In this document: positions 42,712-55,452 of the stretch, one piece after another
Layout: every line of letters starts with the position of its first letter
Position numbering within the stretch: position 1 is the first letter of the stretch
Assembly: GCA_009103225.1 (NCBI GenBank)
Contig: RHPI01002955.1
Coordinates: forward strand, 154,486 to 218,485
From: Chlorokybus atmophyticus
Lineage: Eukaryota; Streptophyta; Chlorokybophyceae; Chlorokybales; Chlorokybaceae
Length of the DNA: 64,000 nucleotides
Direction of reading: 5' to 3'
Translations under genes and position numbers: made by a program
Notes under the pieces: generated by a model
The model's input: the letters and a program-made list of their open reading frames with translations, nothing else
Databases searched by the model: none
What the model was told of the DNA's origin: nothing

Positions 42712-44231
42712 ATGGCAGCGGTGATGGTGATGAAGGTGCGGGTCTCATGCCTGGCAGGCATGTTGATGTTGGTGCTTGCCTTCTGCTTCTGCACCCTCCC
42801 GTCAGCTGACGCTGACAACTATGGTTACAACGGCAAGTGGGGCAACCAAACCGCTGTTTCCAGGTAACATGCAGGCATGCGAGAATGGAATCATGCATTA
42901 ACTGACTGATGCTCACTGCTTTTGGCACTGCTTACCTTGCGTACTGCAGTGTTTATGGGCTGAGAATCAGGCGCTTAATCGAGCACGCAAACAGGCAGGG
43001 GCCCTTTGTTGCCATTGTTGCACCCGCAGAGAGTGACCTGCAGTACCTGCTGGACAATGCACTGGTGCTCAACAGTAACATACCCTTCATTGACTTCGCA
43101 GGCACACGGTGGGTATACATATCTGTTCACACACATTCGTGCATACCAGGCTGTTGTACCGAAGCAGCAATCAATGCAACTTGAGATTTCAGTTGAACAA
43201 AGTAGCGCACGCACGCAAGTTACCAAGCATTCTTGCTTGTGACAGGTTTCACCTTGTGAAGGTGTCCGGGAATCCCGTGGTGGCGGTGGCGTTGGGCCTG
43301 GCAATGACCAACACGGCGCTGACTGTGCAGGCGCTGTTGGACAACTTTGCTGTGAAGTATGTTGTGCTTTACGGGTTCGCGGGCGGCGTTGAGCCTCAGT
43401 ACAACGTTGGTGATGTTCTTGTGGCCTCCCGCTGGTTGCACTCTGGCCTGGTTGTCTGGCAGGTTAGTCTCTCGATAAGCATTGTCACCTGCAGTGAACC
43501 ATTGCATCAGTAGTTGACTGGCTAAACCTTTGACGATGCAGAGGTTTGGTGACTCAGTCAAGACGCCGCTGCCTTTGGAAGGCACCGGAGTGCAGTCCCG
43601 CAAGTATGGCTACCTTCAATTCAATCACTACAACATCAAAGGTGGGTGGCTCAATGGACACAACATTAAACCCTTGCAATGACTGCTACCGGTTAACACT
43701 AACTTGTCTGCATGGTCGTCTGCAGCTGCAGGTGTGCGCAACCGCCTGAACAGAATCTGGCACCAGGCTGAGCAGTTTTACCAGCAGGGGACTGGAAAGG
43801 GTGAGAACCCGCCAGCGGGGGTAGCGAATTTCTACTACAATGTGGACAGGCACCTTCGCCAGGTAGCCGCGGAGGTCGCTGAGAATGTGAAGCTGGACCG
43901 TTGCGTGGATGAACAGCAAGAGACTGGTTGCGTGTTGAACCAGCCGAAAGCATACGCTTCCGGCGAGATCACGGGTGCCACCGCCAACATCTTTGTCGAC
44001 AACGCCGCCTTCCGCAAGTACCTATTCAAGCAGTTTGGAGCTGGTCTCACGGATGAAGAGACTTGGTCTGCACTGTTCGTCTGCAGCACCAACAACGTGC
44101 CATTCATCGGTTTTCGGACCATTACCAACCTTGCTGGAGGTGCTGGCACCGCAGATAACATCAACGACTTGATCATCATTGCTTACTGTAACGTCGTGCG
44201 CCTCATCGCTGCTGTCGTGGACAAAGCTTGA
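42712..44231 (+). CDS. Secreted bark-storage-protein-like member of the nucleoside phosphorylase superfamily
   Basis: Five exons join in phase: 42712-42863, 42950-43108, 43246-43462, 43542-43641 and 43726-44231, giving 377 residues. A signal peptide is clear (hydrophobic LAGMLMLVLAFCFC, cut near SADAD, residue 34). Phosphorylase-type landmarks are the first strand after RQGPFVAIVAPAES, the mid-domain VKYVVLYGFAGGVEPQYNVGDVLVAS (the glycine-rich phosphate/base region) and the closing helix with NDLIIIAYCNVVRLI. Plant bark and vegetative storage proteins and 5'-methylthioadenosine nucleosidases share this fold. The carboxy part carries a long insertion with three cysteines. Whether it is catalytic is unclear: I see no clean catalytic Asp motif near the C-terminus other than TADNINDL. 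Secretion or vacuolar targeting is inferred. Confidence 0.8.
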
Positions 44232-45109
44232 GTCATCAACCGTTGCTAAGCAGTGTGACTGAACGGTCACATTTTTGCGGAATGCAGTTTGTGGGTTAAC
44301 ATAAGGCGCTTGATGTGTGTGGGTTTTGAGCAACACCTGTATGTGGACTGAGCAGAGTAGGACAACCATTTTGCGTAGAGTTTATCCATTACTACTGTAC
44401 TATGTCGGTTGGATAAACACGCGTGTGTTACCTGGACGTAGCATCATTTGAACGTTAGTGGTCGGGCTGTATGCTGAAGAAACGTTTTGTAACTTGGGAC
44501 CCAATGTAGTCACTTACAGTTGAACGGTTCAACTGTAAGTCAACCTTGTCACTTTGCCAATGAATGCTCAAATGCGCTGACTGCATGGCAGCTGAACTCT
44601 GCCAGAGCAGTGCCGGAGCTGTGCCTGCTTGTACGCTGATGATGCATATAATACTGCAATGCCAGTGCCATGGGTTTTTCTCTCTCTTTGCCTGCATGTG
44701 TGCTTTGCGTGTGTGCACGTGTGCGTGCATGTGCGTGCAGCTGTACATTGTGGTTGCGAAAACTGCGACCTGCTTCTTCAGTACGCACAAAAACACAGAA
44801 GACATTTCACATACCAACATGAAGGTAAAATGCGCATAGCACATCTTGCTGCTTGCACGTGCGTATGCTTCAAGTTGTATGTGCGTGCTTTTGCGTGTGT
44901 GTGTGTGTTGCTAAGCAAGTGGCAGCTTTTTTGATCTGATTGCAATGTCAACTAAAAACACTGCTTGTCGCAGCATGCATGTGTGTTGGTTGCAGCGTTG
45001 TTTGCGCTTAGTTCAACGCTTCTCGGCATGCATTTGACATGTTGTTATAGACCTTGTGCAGCATGCTGAAGGCAATATGAGCATAGCGTACAGGTAATCA
45101 TAACCTCCC
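44232..45109. other. Intergenic region
   Basis: No gene supported. A GT-rich tract near 44690-44750 and another near 44855-44915 resemble the intron tracts elsewhere in the window. A short perfect inverted repeat of about 12 bp per arm (ACTTACAGTTGA with TCAACTGTAAGT) lies near 44511-44540. Confidence 0.4.
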
Positions 45110-46717
45110 AACAGGGCACTAGCCTTTCCCTGCTGCCTAACTCAGCATGTTGGACATCAACTGGCTGAAACAAACACCCACGACGCAAGATTACCACCTC
45201 GAGCTCTTTGAAAGCGACCGCCGCTTGAAAGCCACAAGCCTGTTCACCTGGTAGCTGACAGCCAGCCGCTGGATCCAGAGCCAAGTAAAGCCCACACCCC
45301 TCGCAAGCATCCACAAACTCCTCCGCTTCGCCACATCCTCTCTCTCGCCCTCCATCGCCTCCTCCGCTTGCTTGGTCACCGCCGCCCACCAGCCAGCTAA
45401 GCACAAGCTGTCAACCCAGCTGCAACTAAGCAAAGACTCGAGCTCGGCCAAAAGCAAACACACTTTGCATGCATGTGCTGTCGTGCTTATCGCCAAACGG
45501 GTCGCTCCGCATTCGGCCGTCCGATCGCGCCGACGGACGGCGAGATGCACGTTCCCGCGCTCGGTGACTGAGGGCCTGAAACTGAGCTGAGCCTGAGCTG
45601 AGGCTCAGCTGCTCTGTTTCTGTCGCTCTGCGCATGCTCGTGGCTGTCGGCGGCGTTGGTCGCGGTGGGGGCAAGAGGGGGGCCGAGAGACATTGATTAA
45701 GAGGGACGGAGAGCAGAAGGGAGGGGAAAAGGCGGGCGGGACAAAGAGGGAGGGAGCAGGGAGGGAGAGCAGGGAGATAGGGGAGGGGCATGGCTGCAAT
45801 CAGTGGAGAAGATGCGGCGGCAGCAGCGGCAGCGGCAACTTGGACGCTGTGCAGCGTGAGTCAGTCGGCCTTCGTCCCGGTAAGTTGGCTGCCTGTGCAT
45901 GTCATGCAAACTGCTCAGCACTGTTGACACGCACTGTGACGAATGGTGTGATGCGTTGTAAGTCACTTACAACTGCACATTCACTGCACCGTGCAGTAGT
46001 AGTACTGGTGACTAGTTCTATTACGGTTGTAGTACTAGTGCAGTGAAAAGCTTAGTGCTTTATGCTGCAACGCAAATGCGCAGTTGTTCTTGGTTGTGAG
46101 CTGTCTTACCGGGCACATAAACGTGTTTGCAGGTGTGGTGGCCGATGCACACACCTTCTCTCACCTGGTCAGGTCCTACCGTGCTGCCATGGTTGCTTCT
46201 GTACTCATCGCAACCGCTGACCTCGCCAACGGCATCCAGCATCGGCACCTCAGCATCATCAAGCATACAAAGGCCACAAGCACGGGTGGCTTCTTACCAA
46301 GACTTAGACCAGCTCACTGCGGATTCGACAACCAACTGTCAAGGGTCGGTATCTTTGCAACCATTCGCATTTCAAACGCCTGCGCAGAGGGGTGTAGAGA
46401 TGCCGTCAACATCCATATCGGGCTCTCCTGAGGTGGAGTGCGCATCTTCCCAAGCCAAGGGTGAGAAAAGGGCTCGCAGGAGGTTTGCTGAACATGAAAA
46501 GGCTTTCAGGTGCGAAGTCTGCAACAAGGGGTTCGGTCTCGACTCCTCCAAATTGCATCATAGGGTATGTACATCAAAGCCTGTAGATTTCTACGAGAAT
46601 ATCGCGTTGTATTTGGTTATTGAAGGTTTACCTTAAACATGTCGTGTGCAGCTAAGAGAGCACTCTGAGGAGCATAACAAGTTGCTGAAGCGCAACAAGA
46701 GACCGAGGTGCTTGTAG
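45110..46717 (+). repeat. Arm B of the old inverted segmental duplication
   Basis: This is the counterpart of 38356-40165 in opposite orientation. It contains the intact C2H2 gene and the upstream region that matches arm A. Its upstream part also encodes the broken string YHLELFESDRRLKA. A palindromic GAGCTGAGC cluster near 45580-45612 has a counterpart near 39605-39615 in arm A. Confidence 0.7.
45790..46717 (+). CDS. Single C2H2 zinc-finger protein
   Basis: Three exons join in phase 0: 45790-45879 (donor gtaagt), 46133-46564 (donor gtatgt) and 46652-46717, giving 195 residues. A polyalanine N-terminus (MAAISGEDAAAAAAA) and a Ser/Thr/Gln-rich middle precede a basic stretch (KGEKRARRRF) and one finger near the C-terminus: Cys157, Cys160, His173 and His178, read CEVCNKGFGLDSSKLHH and then RLREH across the second intron. 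The intron that splits the finger is conserved in the pseudogene copy. A lone C-terminal finger beside a basic patch suits a DNA- or RNA-binding role, but no family is recognised. An alternative frame over 46084-46431 is open too, yet does not splice in phase with exon 1. Confidence 0.7.
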
Positions 46718-47253
46718 CATGCAATTTGGGCTGGATAGATTCGGTGATGTTGCGTTGTGCTCATATGTGAAATGTTTTTAGAGAAGTTAATGAGCTCAAA
46801 GCGCAAGCGTCTACATTGAGGGAGTCATGTGTCAGTTATTGTTGCAAACAGTGGATTAGCATCGACACATGCTCACCGGACTTGTCAACTACAAGTTGCA
46901 AGCTCTCTTGGCAGCGATGAAACTTGGTCAATACCTAATGTGGTTTGCTTTAGCAGAAAGTGTAAAACAACTCAGCAACCTATTGTCGCATGCCGTAGAA
47001 AACTCCCAACCCTTCTTCTTCAGCCTCGCCTCCAACCATAGGCCCTCACAACAATTGGGTGCAAGTCATCTACCTTTCGCATGTGTTTGGATATCATCAC
47101 ATGCAATAATGTCTTAGCTGGAAACAGAGGGCAGGGGAATCTTCCCCATGTGAAGGGAAATGCTGCCACCCACATCATCTATTAACAGCACAAGTGTGCA
47201 TGTAGGCACAATCGGAAGCGTGGGCCAGCGACTAGCATGCAAGTCAAACCAAA
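46718..47253. other. Convergent intergenic region
   Basis: About 540 bases between the ends of the C2H2 gene (+) and LUC7 (-). I see only 3' UTR-like sequence. Confidence 0.4.
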
Positions 47254-49933
47254 TCAACGCCGCCTGTGCCGACCATCATCGCCGCGCACATCGCCGTTCT
47301 CAACGGCCCTCTCGGGCCCCCTATCTCTGCTGCGACTGCGTCGTCTTCTGTGATCAGAATCCCTGTTGACAATCCATCTTAGCAATTTAACAACATGGTA
47401 CTCCATCATCAAATGTTGTCGCACACACCTGCTTCTGCGCTGCTGGTCTCGGTAGCTGCTGCCTCCACTCTTGTGATACTCTCGCCCACGATCTCTGCTT
47501 TCATGGCCATGATGCCGCCTGCGGTCTCTTTCACCGTCGGCATCGCGCGCATGGCTCCTGTGATTGTGATCTCCACGAGGACTTCTGTCTCGGTCACGGT
47601 CTTTGGCAGCAGGGGATCCATGATGGCCATTGCTCGTGTCCTTGTTGTCAACGGCCTCCTGCTGTTTGTTGCGCGCTTCACGCTCCTCCTGGCGCTTGGC
47701 TTTCATGGTCTCCACTGTTTGGCGAATCCTCTGATAGCCCTACAGCGCGCATGCTCAGTCAGCACTCTGAATGCAATGAACTGTACTTGGACAAGCATGA
47801 TGCACCGCTTCTGCTGTGCGTGTCTGTGGTCATGTTGAGGTATATGTGCACAAAAGCAACAGGAAGCATGCATTGCACGCAGATGCACATGTATACGCGC
47901 CCACATGCCCGCGTGCGCATACATACCAGTGCAATGCTCGATGCTATCCCAAGTCAGAGTACTGCATGTTGCTCGTGTAATATCATACACGCTTGTGGAG
48001 ACTGACGCTCAACCAACACTGCGTTACCACGTGCTGCTTGCCATCTAGATGGCTGGAGAGGCGCTTCTCGGTGTCGGTGGCGTCTTGCATGGCGCCGCAG
48101 ATATCACAGACCACCATGCGCTTCTCCTTCTCTAGGACGGACTGGCCGTACTCACCGGTGGCTGTGGCGGGAGCGAGGGCGGAGGCCCGCTGGGCCCGCA
48201 GGTCCTCGACCTCCCGCAGACACGCCTGCGCCTCGTCCACGCGCCCCTCCTGACCATGGCTGTCCGCCTTCTCCACCAACTCCTCTATCCTCCGCCCCAA
48301 CTCCGACACGCGCGCGGCCTCCTCGGGCGCAAGCGGCGGGGGCGGCGCATCCTATACGTGTACGTGCGCGTGAGTGAGTGAGTGTGGGTGACCATGTGCA
48401 TGCGTGCGGCTGCATCCCTCCCTGCCTGCATGCGTGTGCGCTTGCGTGCGTGTGCCTTAGCGCAACTGTGCACATGCGCGCCAGCATCGCGCCTGTTTGC
48501 ACATGTGTGCATGCGCGTGCGTGTGCATGTATGTGTGTGCGTGCCAGAATTGTCCGTGCATGCTTGATGCAGTGTCAACAATACATGTGTTGCATGTTCT
48601 GCATTTGCACACGGCTGTAACACGTCCACACATGCACCGCAACTGCATCCTCACCTTGTTCAGGCGTTCTTTGGAGCGGCGGATCCGACGGTCGAGGTCG
48701 ATGAGGAGGCGTTCTAGGTAAGCCAAGTATTCGGCCTCAAAGCGGGCGGCCAGTGTCGACGCAGAAGCAGACTCCGCAAGGTACGGCTCGCGCAAAGCAT
48801 CAACGTGCTCATTTGGGCACGGGCCCAAGTCAGACCGCGTGTTGTGGAACAGATCGTGTGGGCAGAAGTTCACCAGATGCCACCTGCCAGAGAGCGGACG
48901 TTCGTACACATATAACATGTATCATCACACATCTCTTGTTTGTACTTTATATAAATTGTACTCAAAGGGTGGAAGTACTGAAAAATCATCACACATTTGG
49001 TTGTGCACGTGCATGCACACGCGCTCATGTGCGCGCCAGTCCGCCCATTTGTAATTTCAGCGCACATGCAATGACACGCTCTTGTACACCATGAGACATC
49101 TCTTGTATTATTGTCGTTGCGGTGGTCGCAATTGCCTTCATAACCACTACTTGACGGAAGCTACAGCTACAAATAAACATGCAAGCGCGCAGTTGAAGCA
49201 AGTCAACAAGGACAAAAGAAGGTCTCCAACATATGCCTCCACTGCACCAATATTTGTGAGTGGATTTCTATTAAAACCAATTCTGCTATGCATACACCTG
49301 CCATGCAAGGACTCTGCTCTCAACTATCATGCCTAATGGTATTGCTGAAAGCTTATCACGTTAGCTTTACACGCAGATCTAATACTGGCAATGACACTAC
49401 TGTATCTACGACAATCCATGCTACCACGACTGAAATTGCATCAATACCACAAAATGCCACCTCATCCACGGTGCCATAGTGCTGCTACGATTAAACCGCT
49501 GTTGCTGACTTTGTACTTGTCAGAACCATCACCGTGCTACCCAAGACATGGATTGGTGAAGGAAGCATTATTCACATGCAAACAGCTGCTTATGCACTAA
49601 CAGTTTTGCCAACATTTTAAGTGTTGTTGACAATGCAACACTCACCAGCATTGCTACACCCAAAACTGATGGTCGAATGCAATTGACAGCAACGGACACG
49701 CTAAATGCAACACACATGTGACGCAGCAAACTTGCAACAAATATGCCAAGGAAAGAAAAAGTCACTATCATACACAAGTACGAGCAGACTGGGCCAGCAA
49801 GCATGCATTTGGGGTCTATTTCAGTCACTTGCCTGCAGACGTCAGAGTCGGTTAGGCTGGGCTCCCTGCGGGCATGCAGCGGCACGTCCCTGTCCTTGCC
49901 CATAAGCTCGTCCAAAAGCGCCCGAGCGTCCAT
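47254..49933 (-). CDS. LUC7: LUC7-like U1 snRNP splicing factor
   Basis: Five exons join in phase: 49933-49833, 48883-48655, 48351-48031, 47739-47429 and 47362-47254, giving 356 residues. The protein opens MDARALLDELMGKDRD and continues with the first zinc finger (DVC, then HLVNFCPHDLFHNTRSDLG). A coiled coil follows (LERLLIDLDRRIRRSKERL, then SELGRRIEELVEKAD). The second finger reads VVCDICGAMQ with LSSHLDGKQH. The tail is an Arg/Ser/Asp/His-rich RS domain. LUC7 stabilises U1 snRNP on 5' splice sites, especially weak ones. The first intron begins with GC (ag|gcaagt), an amusing trait for a 5'-splice-site factor. The middle region has a long Ala/Pro insertion (DAPPPPLAPEEAAR). Family call is secure. 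Confidence 0.93.
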
Positions 49934-50096
49934 GCTGACCACCTCTCCACCACCGCATTCACACGGACATCCACAACAACACCGCCAACACCGCCGCCGC
50001 CGCTTCAGGCTTGGCTTAGGGTTCGGGGCATGACCAATAACACTGTCCTCGTTGTCGTCGTCGTCGTCGTCGTTGTTGTAGGCGGCGGCGGGGGGG

Positions 50097-51198
50097 ATGG
50101 TTGACCATCAAGCAGGATGCGGCTGCTGTGGAGGCGGCGCCGTCGTCGCGCCCGCCGTCAGCCAGACCCTAGAGGAGGTGGGGTTCTCCCGGGGGCTGGG
50201 CGCCGCCGCCTCTGCGGGGGACGTCGCCAAGGTCAAGCGCCTTCTCAAGGGCGGCGCTGACCCTAATGGAAGTGGAGGAGGGGGGCACACTCCTCTCCAC
50301 TATGCCGCCCTCGCCGGCCACGCCGACATCTGCAGGGCGCTGCTGGCTGCCGGCGCTGACCCCAACGCCCGCACCGCTGCCGGCGGCGCCACCCCTCTCC
50401 ACCGCGCCGCCCTCAAGGGCCATGCTGAGGTACGAACTGCTTTATAATGCAAGGTAATTGTATTTGTCAAATACGACGAGAGGCAAAGGGGAAAGCACAA
50501 CCACATCCACAACTACAAACAGTGCAACTGCTGTATTTCTTCTGTGTCTGGTTGATAGTAGGTACTGCAAACAGTCGCAACTGTGTCAACAGCTCATCAG
50601 GCATAGGTTGTGAAGCTGTACGCTCTTGTCTTCTGCCATCCTGTACATGAAAACATACAGGTTATTGCTGTTCAGTTCTGGTGGTTATAGTGTTGCCATG
50701 GGAGCACTCACTGTTTTCTATGCTTTGCTACGCATGCACGCATGTGTTGCAAATGTGTGTGCATGCATGCGTGCATGTGTGCGCGCATGAAAACATACAG
50801 GTTGTTGCTGTTCAGTTCTGGTGGTTATAGTGTTGCCATGGGAGCACTCACTGTTTTCTATGCTTTGCTAGGCATTCACGCATGTGTTGCAGATGTGTGT
50901 GCATGCATGTTCGTGCATTTTTGCATGGGTGCGAGAGCATGCAGTGCTCTGTATCCTCCACGCCATTGACCATGCGCACTACCCCTTCCTTCATGCCCGC
51001 TTGCAGTGTTTACCCTACAACCCACACAAATCAGCAGTTCTGTAACCGCAGGTTTGCATGGTGCTGTTAAAAGCAGGAGCCGACTGTTTGGCCATGGATG
51101 TAGAAGGGCGCACGCCAGTTGATCGCGCTGCAGATGTCAATGTCAAGCATGCCATACGCGCGGCGTGTCCACAAGCTGCCGCTTTGATTACCATCTAG
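50097..51198 (+). CDS. ANKRD39: ANKRD39-like ankyrin-repeat protein
   Basis: Two exons, 50097-50429 and 51052-51198, join in phase 0 and give 159 residues. The N-terminus (HQAGCGCC, then VSQTLEEVGFSRGLGAAAS) matches the start of ANKRD39, a small protein of about 180 residues. Ankyrin repeats follow: GDVAKVKRLLKGGADPN, GHTPLHYAALAGHADICRALLAAGADPN (part), GATPLHRAALKGHAEV with CMVLLKAGADC, and a degenerate last repeat (GRTPVDRAADVNVKHAIR). Ankyrin repeats bind protein partners; the partner is unknown. The start lies 163 bases from the divergent LUC7 start, so the two may share a promoter. The intron contains a recent 140-bp tandem duplication. Confidence 0.85.
50646..50925 (+). repeat. 140-bp tandem duplication in the ANKRD39-like intron
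   Basis: Two adjacent copies, 50646-50785 and 50786-50925, are nearly identical over their first 125 bases (few substitutions) and drift in the GTGC-rich end. The duplication looks recent. Both copies contain the string TACAGGTT, which could act as a cryptic acceptor. Confidence 0.85.
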
Positions 51199-54100
51199 CA
51201 TGCGAGCCAGTTGTGTGTGTGTTATTTTTGACCACGTGTGCTTGTGGTGTTGTCGCAGTGATGTCTTATGCAAGCATCCGTGTTTGCAGGGACAAGCAGC
51301 AGAGTATCTTTCATTTGCCGGCTGCTGGCATGAAGCAGCACTGAGAGGAAGTGTACCCAATACTGTGTACATGACGATCATCTAAGGTACAGCATATGCT
51401 GTGTAGACGTTCTGTGCTCTGTGTTGGGCTCTGTAGGAGAAGTTCCGCATCCCCACGGATACGCGCGCTGCGCAGTAGAGTGCCAGGGGGCCACACAGGG
51501 GTGCAACAGCAAATGAAATGAGCCACCTTTTCGGGGTTATGAGTGGTTGTATCAGAGCGCTGGATGCCAGTGACAGTTTCAGCGCTTTAGCCTCCACCAA
51601 CATTGCATAGCGTGTCTGCAGACACAATCGTAGTAGTCCACATTGTGATGCTCACACGACAGTGTTTGCAGATGTACAGCCAATTTGCGCCCGCCTGGAC
51701 ATGACACATCAACTGACTGTTGACAAGCTGCCAGCGCGGTACGTGTTGCTGTTGTGCCAATGTTGCCAGCCTGCAGCATGCTGGTGGGAGTGTGTGGGTT
51801 GATCTTTGGCGTGTGACTGCAGGTGAGGTGGTTGTTCTTGTTCTCGGAGTTGTGGATGATGTTAGCAGCATCCACAGCATGCTGCAGGCTGTCTGTTGGG
51901 ATGCATAGCCTATGCGATAGTTTTTGCCAACCATCCTTGCACGTGGTTTTGCCCATTGTGCAGGGTCTGCATGGTCTGTGCTGTCAACTCCTTTTGTTGT
52001 CAAGATGCAGACCATGACCAGGCCTAGTCTTGTGGCCAACAACCATGCAAGAGTCTGTTTGATGTGTTGTTGATGTTGTCGTGAGTGGGTGGTTCAGGAA
52101 GTTATTGCTTACAGCATGGCACACCAAGCATTTTCGTCATTGCAGCATACCACCTGTCATACCTTGTACAGGATAAGCACGAGGCTGTGAAAAGCATGCG
52201 TTGGTGTGCCTTCACCATTGTGCCAACTCTATAGACGGCACATGTTCTGACAAACGTAGTGTACCACATGTGCATGCATGACTAATAGGGGGGCGTAGAT
52301 GTAGGTGTAGGAGTAGAGAAGGTAGCCCGGTAGTCGAGCATGTAGCAACGAGGTGAGTGTTTTCTGTAAAGTGTTGCAGTGTTGCGTGGTGTGGTCTGAA
52401 TGGGCATACCGCTCTCGCACTATCTGCACACACCTCGTGTACATGTTCTGTACATTCTACAGCCCATACCCATGCTATGATTAATGCATCATTTGGCATA
52501 TGGCCATGTAACCCTAACCATAATGTCTGCAACCATGGTGCTTGCTGTGTTGCCCGTTACAGAGGTACAAGATCACATGTGGCTGCTGTGGAGGCGGGGC
52601 TGTAGTAGCATTATCCGGTCCGGGTTCCCATCGTGGCTTTGCTGGTTGTTCCAACCTCTGCCTTTGCTCCTTCCATTCCCTCCCTACGCCCACACTGGTT
52701 TCTATATCATGTACATGATGTACGCAAGGCAGCTGCAAGCCACAACTCTATATATGTATGTAGTAGGTCAACAATTGCAGCGTACCCCTTGTACAAACAA
52801 TGCAAAACGGAAATGTGTACACATGGGCGCCAGCAATGTGTGCCCTGCCTGTAGCAAGTGCCTTAGCCACATGACTACAATACAAGTTGCCAAACTTGCA
52901 CAAAGTGCTATAAGTGGACTTGTGTGAAGAGTGCCGCATTTGCACGACAACTTCACTAAAACTATAGCCCCCACAAACATTTGTAGCGATGCCAGCTTGA
53001 ACACCGTCAATTGGAGGTAAAGACTTGTTTTATGTCACTTGCATTATATGATGTATTCACATATTAGCAATCTGCATACACCCAAACTACACTACCTTAT
53101 ATGATATCATATATCGCAAGCAATTGCAATGTGATTCAATATGGTATGTTATGGATCATCGTACGGTGAGGTATTGTGCACATCGTTAAGCATTCAATTA
53201 TCGCAGCAATCATATGGCTGCTAGCGGTGCGATACATGTTAATGACATGGATGTGCCTTAGAGCATAGCATAGCACCACTCTCATCTTACTTGTCCTGCT
53301 CACGCCCTATTGCAGGCCTAACTCCCTACTTTGTATTCCCAGGTTGATTGAGTATTGCTGTCTGCTGCGAACTATCTGCCCCACTGTCATTGCATAGCAC
53401 GGCACATACCATCACATGAGGTAGCAAGTACGTGGCCATGAGTGTGTCATTAATTGCCTCTGCTTATTATGCTTCTGCTGCTATGCATCATTGCATGTGC
53501 ACGCATGTTTGTGCATAACATACCATAATAATTACCGTAGACAATTATACCAATCTGATGATGTTTGAACATAAAGCTCTCGTGTTCAAAAATTAAATAT
53601 ATATATATGTAACCATAGCACTTGAGGTAGCGAATGGGTGGCCCGGGGTGTGATATTAATTGCCTCTGCTTGTTGTGCCTGCTCTACTTGCCCTACTGGT
53701 AAACCACTGGAACATCACCTCCCACCCTCAAGCACACATAATTGAAACATGCACAGCAGCTTCTGTGTCTACAGGTCCATGCCGTGGCATGCGTTTTGCT
53801 GGTCAATGAGTAGGTTATTGGTAATGACCAGAATTGTGGTGCTGCTTCACAGCCATTGTGTTCATCAAGACGGAATGGATAGGGCCGCCACAGAAGCGGC
53901 AGCGGTTGCTCGCTTTGCTCGCCGAAGCGATAACCACAACCCTAACTGCCGAACGGTTTTTCGTGTCAGACCTGACTCGTCAGCAGCAATGCGATCCAAC
54001 GCTTACCGACCTGTACGGCCACGACGACGGGCGGACGCACTCATCCCCTAACCACAAACATTAACTTAGGCCGATCCGATATCACATTCAGCGCCAAACG

Positions 54101-55452
54101 GGAGATTCCCGTCTAGCTAACAGCGCTAACGCCATGCCCGGCTAGTTCGACTGGCTTTCCCCGGATATAACTTCTGCAAGCTATCCTCTACGGTGGAACA
54201 GTACTGATATCGGCGGGTAGAGGATCAGCAGTCAGGTGTAAAACGGCCAAGATGGGGTAGCCGTACAGGAATCATGTGTGGCGCGCTACAGATCATGCAC
54301 TTGGCGCCAAAAACGCGCGCGCCACGACGGCTCAGAGCGCTGCCACGTAGTTATCGACGTCAGATGAGTCCGACGTTGGTCACTGCGGTCGTCAGAGTCC
54401 TTATCCGGAAACCGCACACTTTAACCCGCGGTTGAAAGTTGCACAATTTAGGAATTACGCCCCGTTCAGACGCGGCGCTGACTGGGCTTTTACGGCCAAG
54501 TTTTACCCTTTTTTCGCAGAACAGAGGTTAGCGTGAAACGGGGATTCAGCTTGGTTAGGGTTTCGCTGAGGCAGCTGTGGGCGCTGACTGAGCGGCGGCG
54601 GCGACAGGGGCTGCGGCAGAGGCGTCGTTGGCGGTGTCAGGGGTGACGGGGGTTCTGTTGATACAGTTGGAGACGCTTGTATTTGCGCCTGTCTACGCTT
54701 TGCGCGTTGCTTTGGCGCTGGTGTGCGACCAATGCGGGCAGAGAGGTGAGGCTCAGCATAGTCCGCCTACTTGCGCTGTTGTTTGCATGCTTGATTGCGT
54801 TTGAAACCCGTTCATTTGTATGTGCGAAGCTGATGTGTATGTATGTGTGCGTATTGCCTTGCTATCTGGACACGTTTGGTTGGTTGCGCCCCATGTGTAA
54901 TTTCGCATGCTTGCTAGCCGTTTCAGTGTGCGGCATCCAGCTATGAACCTTGCTTAGCCTATTTGTGTCACAGCTTAGGGTTGTGTAAACAATCATTCAT
55001 TAATTGTCTACAGAAGGCCAGCTCAGCAGCTTTCAATACAGTTCGTTTCCTTACTGCTCTTGCTGTTGCTGCGTGGTGTCTTGCACAACGCAGCAACAGT
55101 GAAGAGCAGTGGTTGCGGTCTCAAGCAACAGGAATTTGTCCTGTAGTATATTTGCATTGAGTTGTTTGCGACTGTTTGCAACAGCTTAGGTTTGCACCGT
55201 ATGCCAGCAGCTTGAGTGTGCACCAGTCGTGGTTCAAGTTTTTGCTTTGCGTGTCGTGCGCATACAGTTCTGCCAGCTGCTTTAAGTAGGCAGACAGTTC
55301 GTCACAGAAGCAACCACTATTGCCGCAGACTGGAGCTTGCTATGACGAGTGAATGCCATATAGCACGTGCCAAGTGCTGATTGCTTATACTTGTCTATGT
55401 GGCAGAGCTTTGCATTAGACGGCCCGCTAGCAAGTGAGCCATTAGCCTTGTG
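51199..55452. other. Long non-coding stretch
   Basis: About 4.2 kb without a supported exon on either strand. A diverged direct repeat is visible at about 53414-53480 and 53621-53700, both containing ATTAATTGCCTCTGCTT. A TA run lies near 53597-53610. The part from 54400 to 55440 is GC-richer and probably contains the 5' UTR and promoter of the OXS3-like gene. Confidence 0.4.
53414..53700 (+). repeat. Diverged dispersed direct repeat pair
   Basis: Copies near 53414-53480 and 53621-53700 share TGAGGTAGC and ATTAATTGCCTCTGCTT blocks with substitutions between. There are too few copies in the window to define an element. Confidence 0.5.

Noticed and set aside
46084-46431. Alternative frame over exon 2 of the C2H2 gene with a helix-like protein
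   Set aside because: It does not join exon 1 in phase and does not lead into the zinc finger; the chosen frame does both and matches the pseudogene copy.
53749-54064. Two overlapping plus-strand open frames near 53.8-54.1 kb
   Set aside because: Basic, low-information translations without motif, conserved splice sites or a plausible partner exon.
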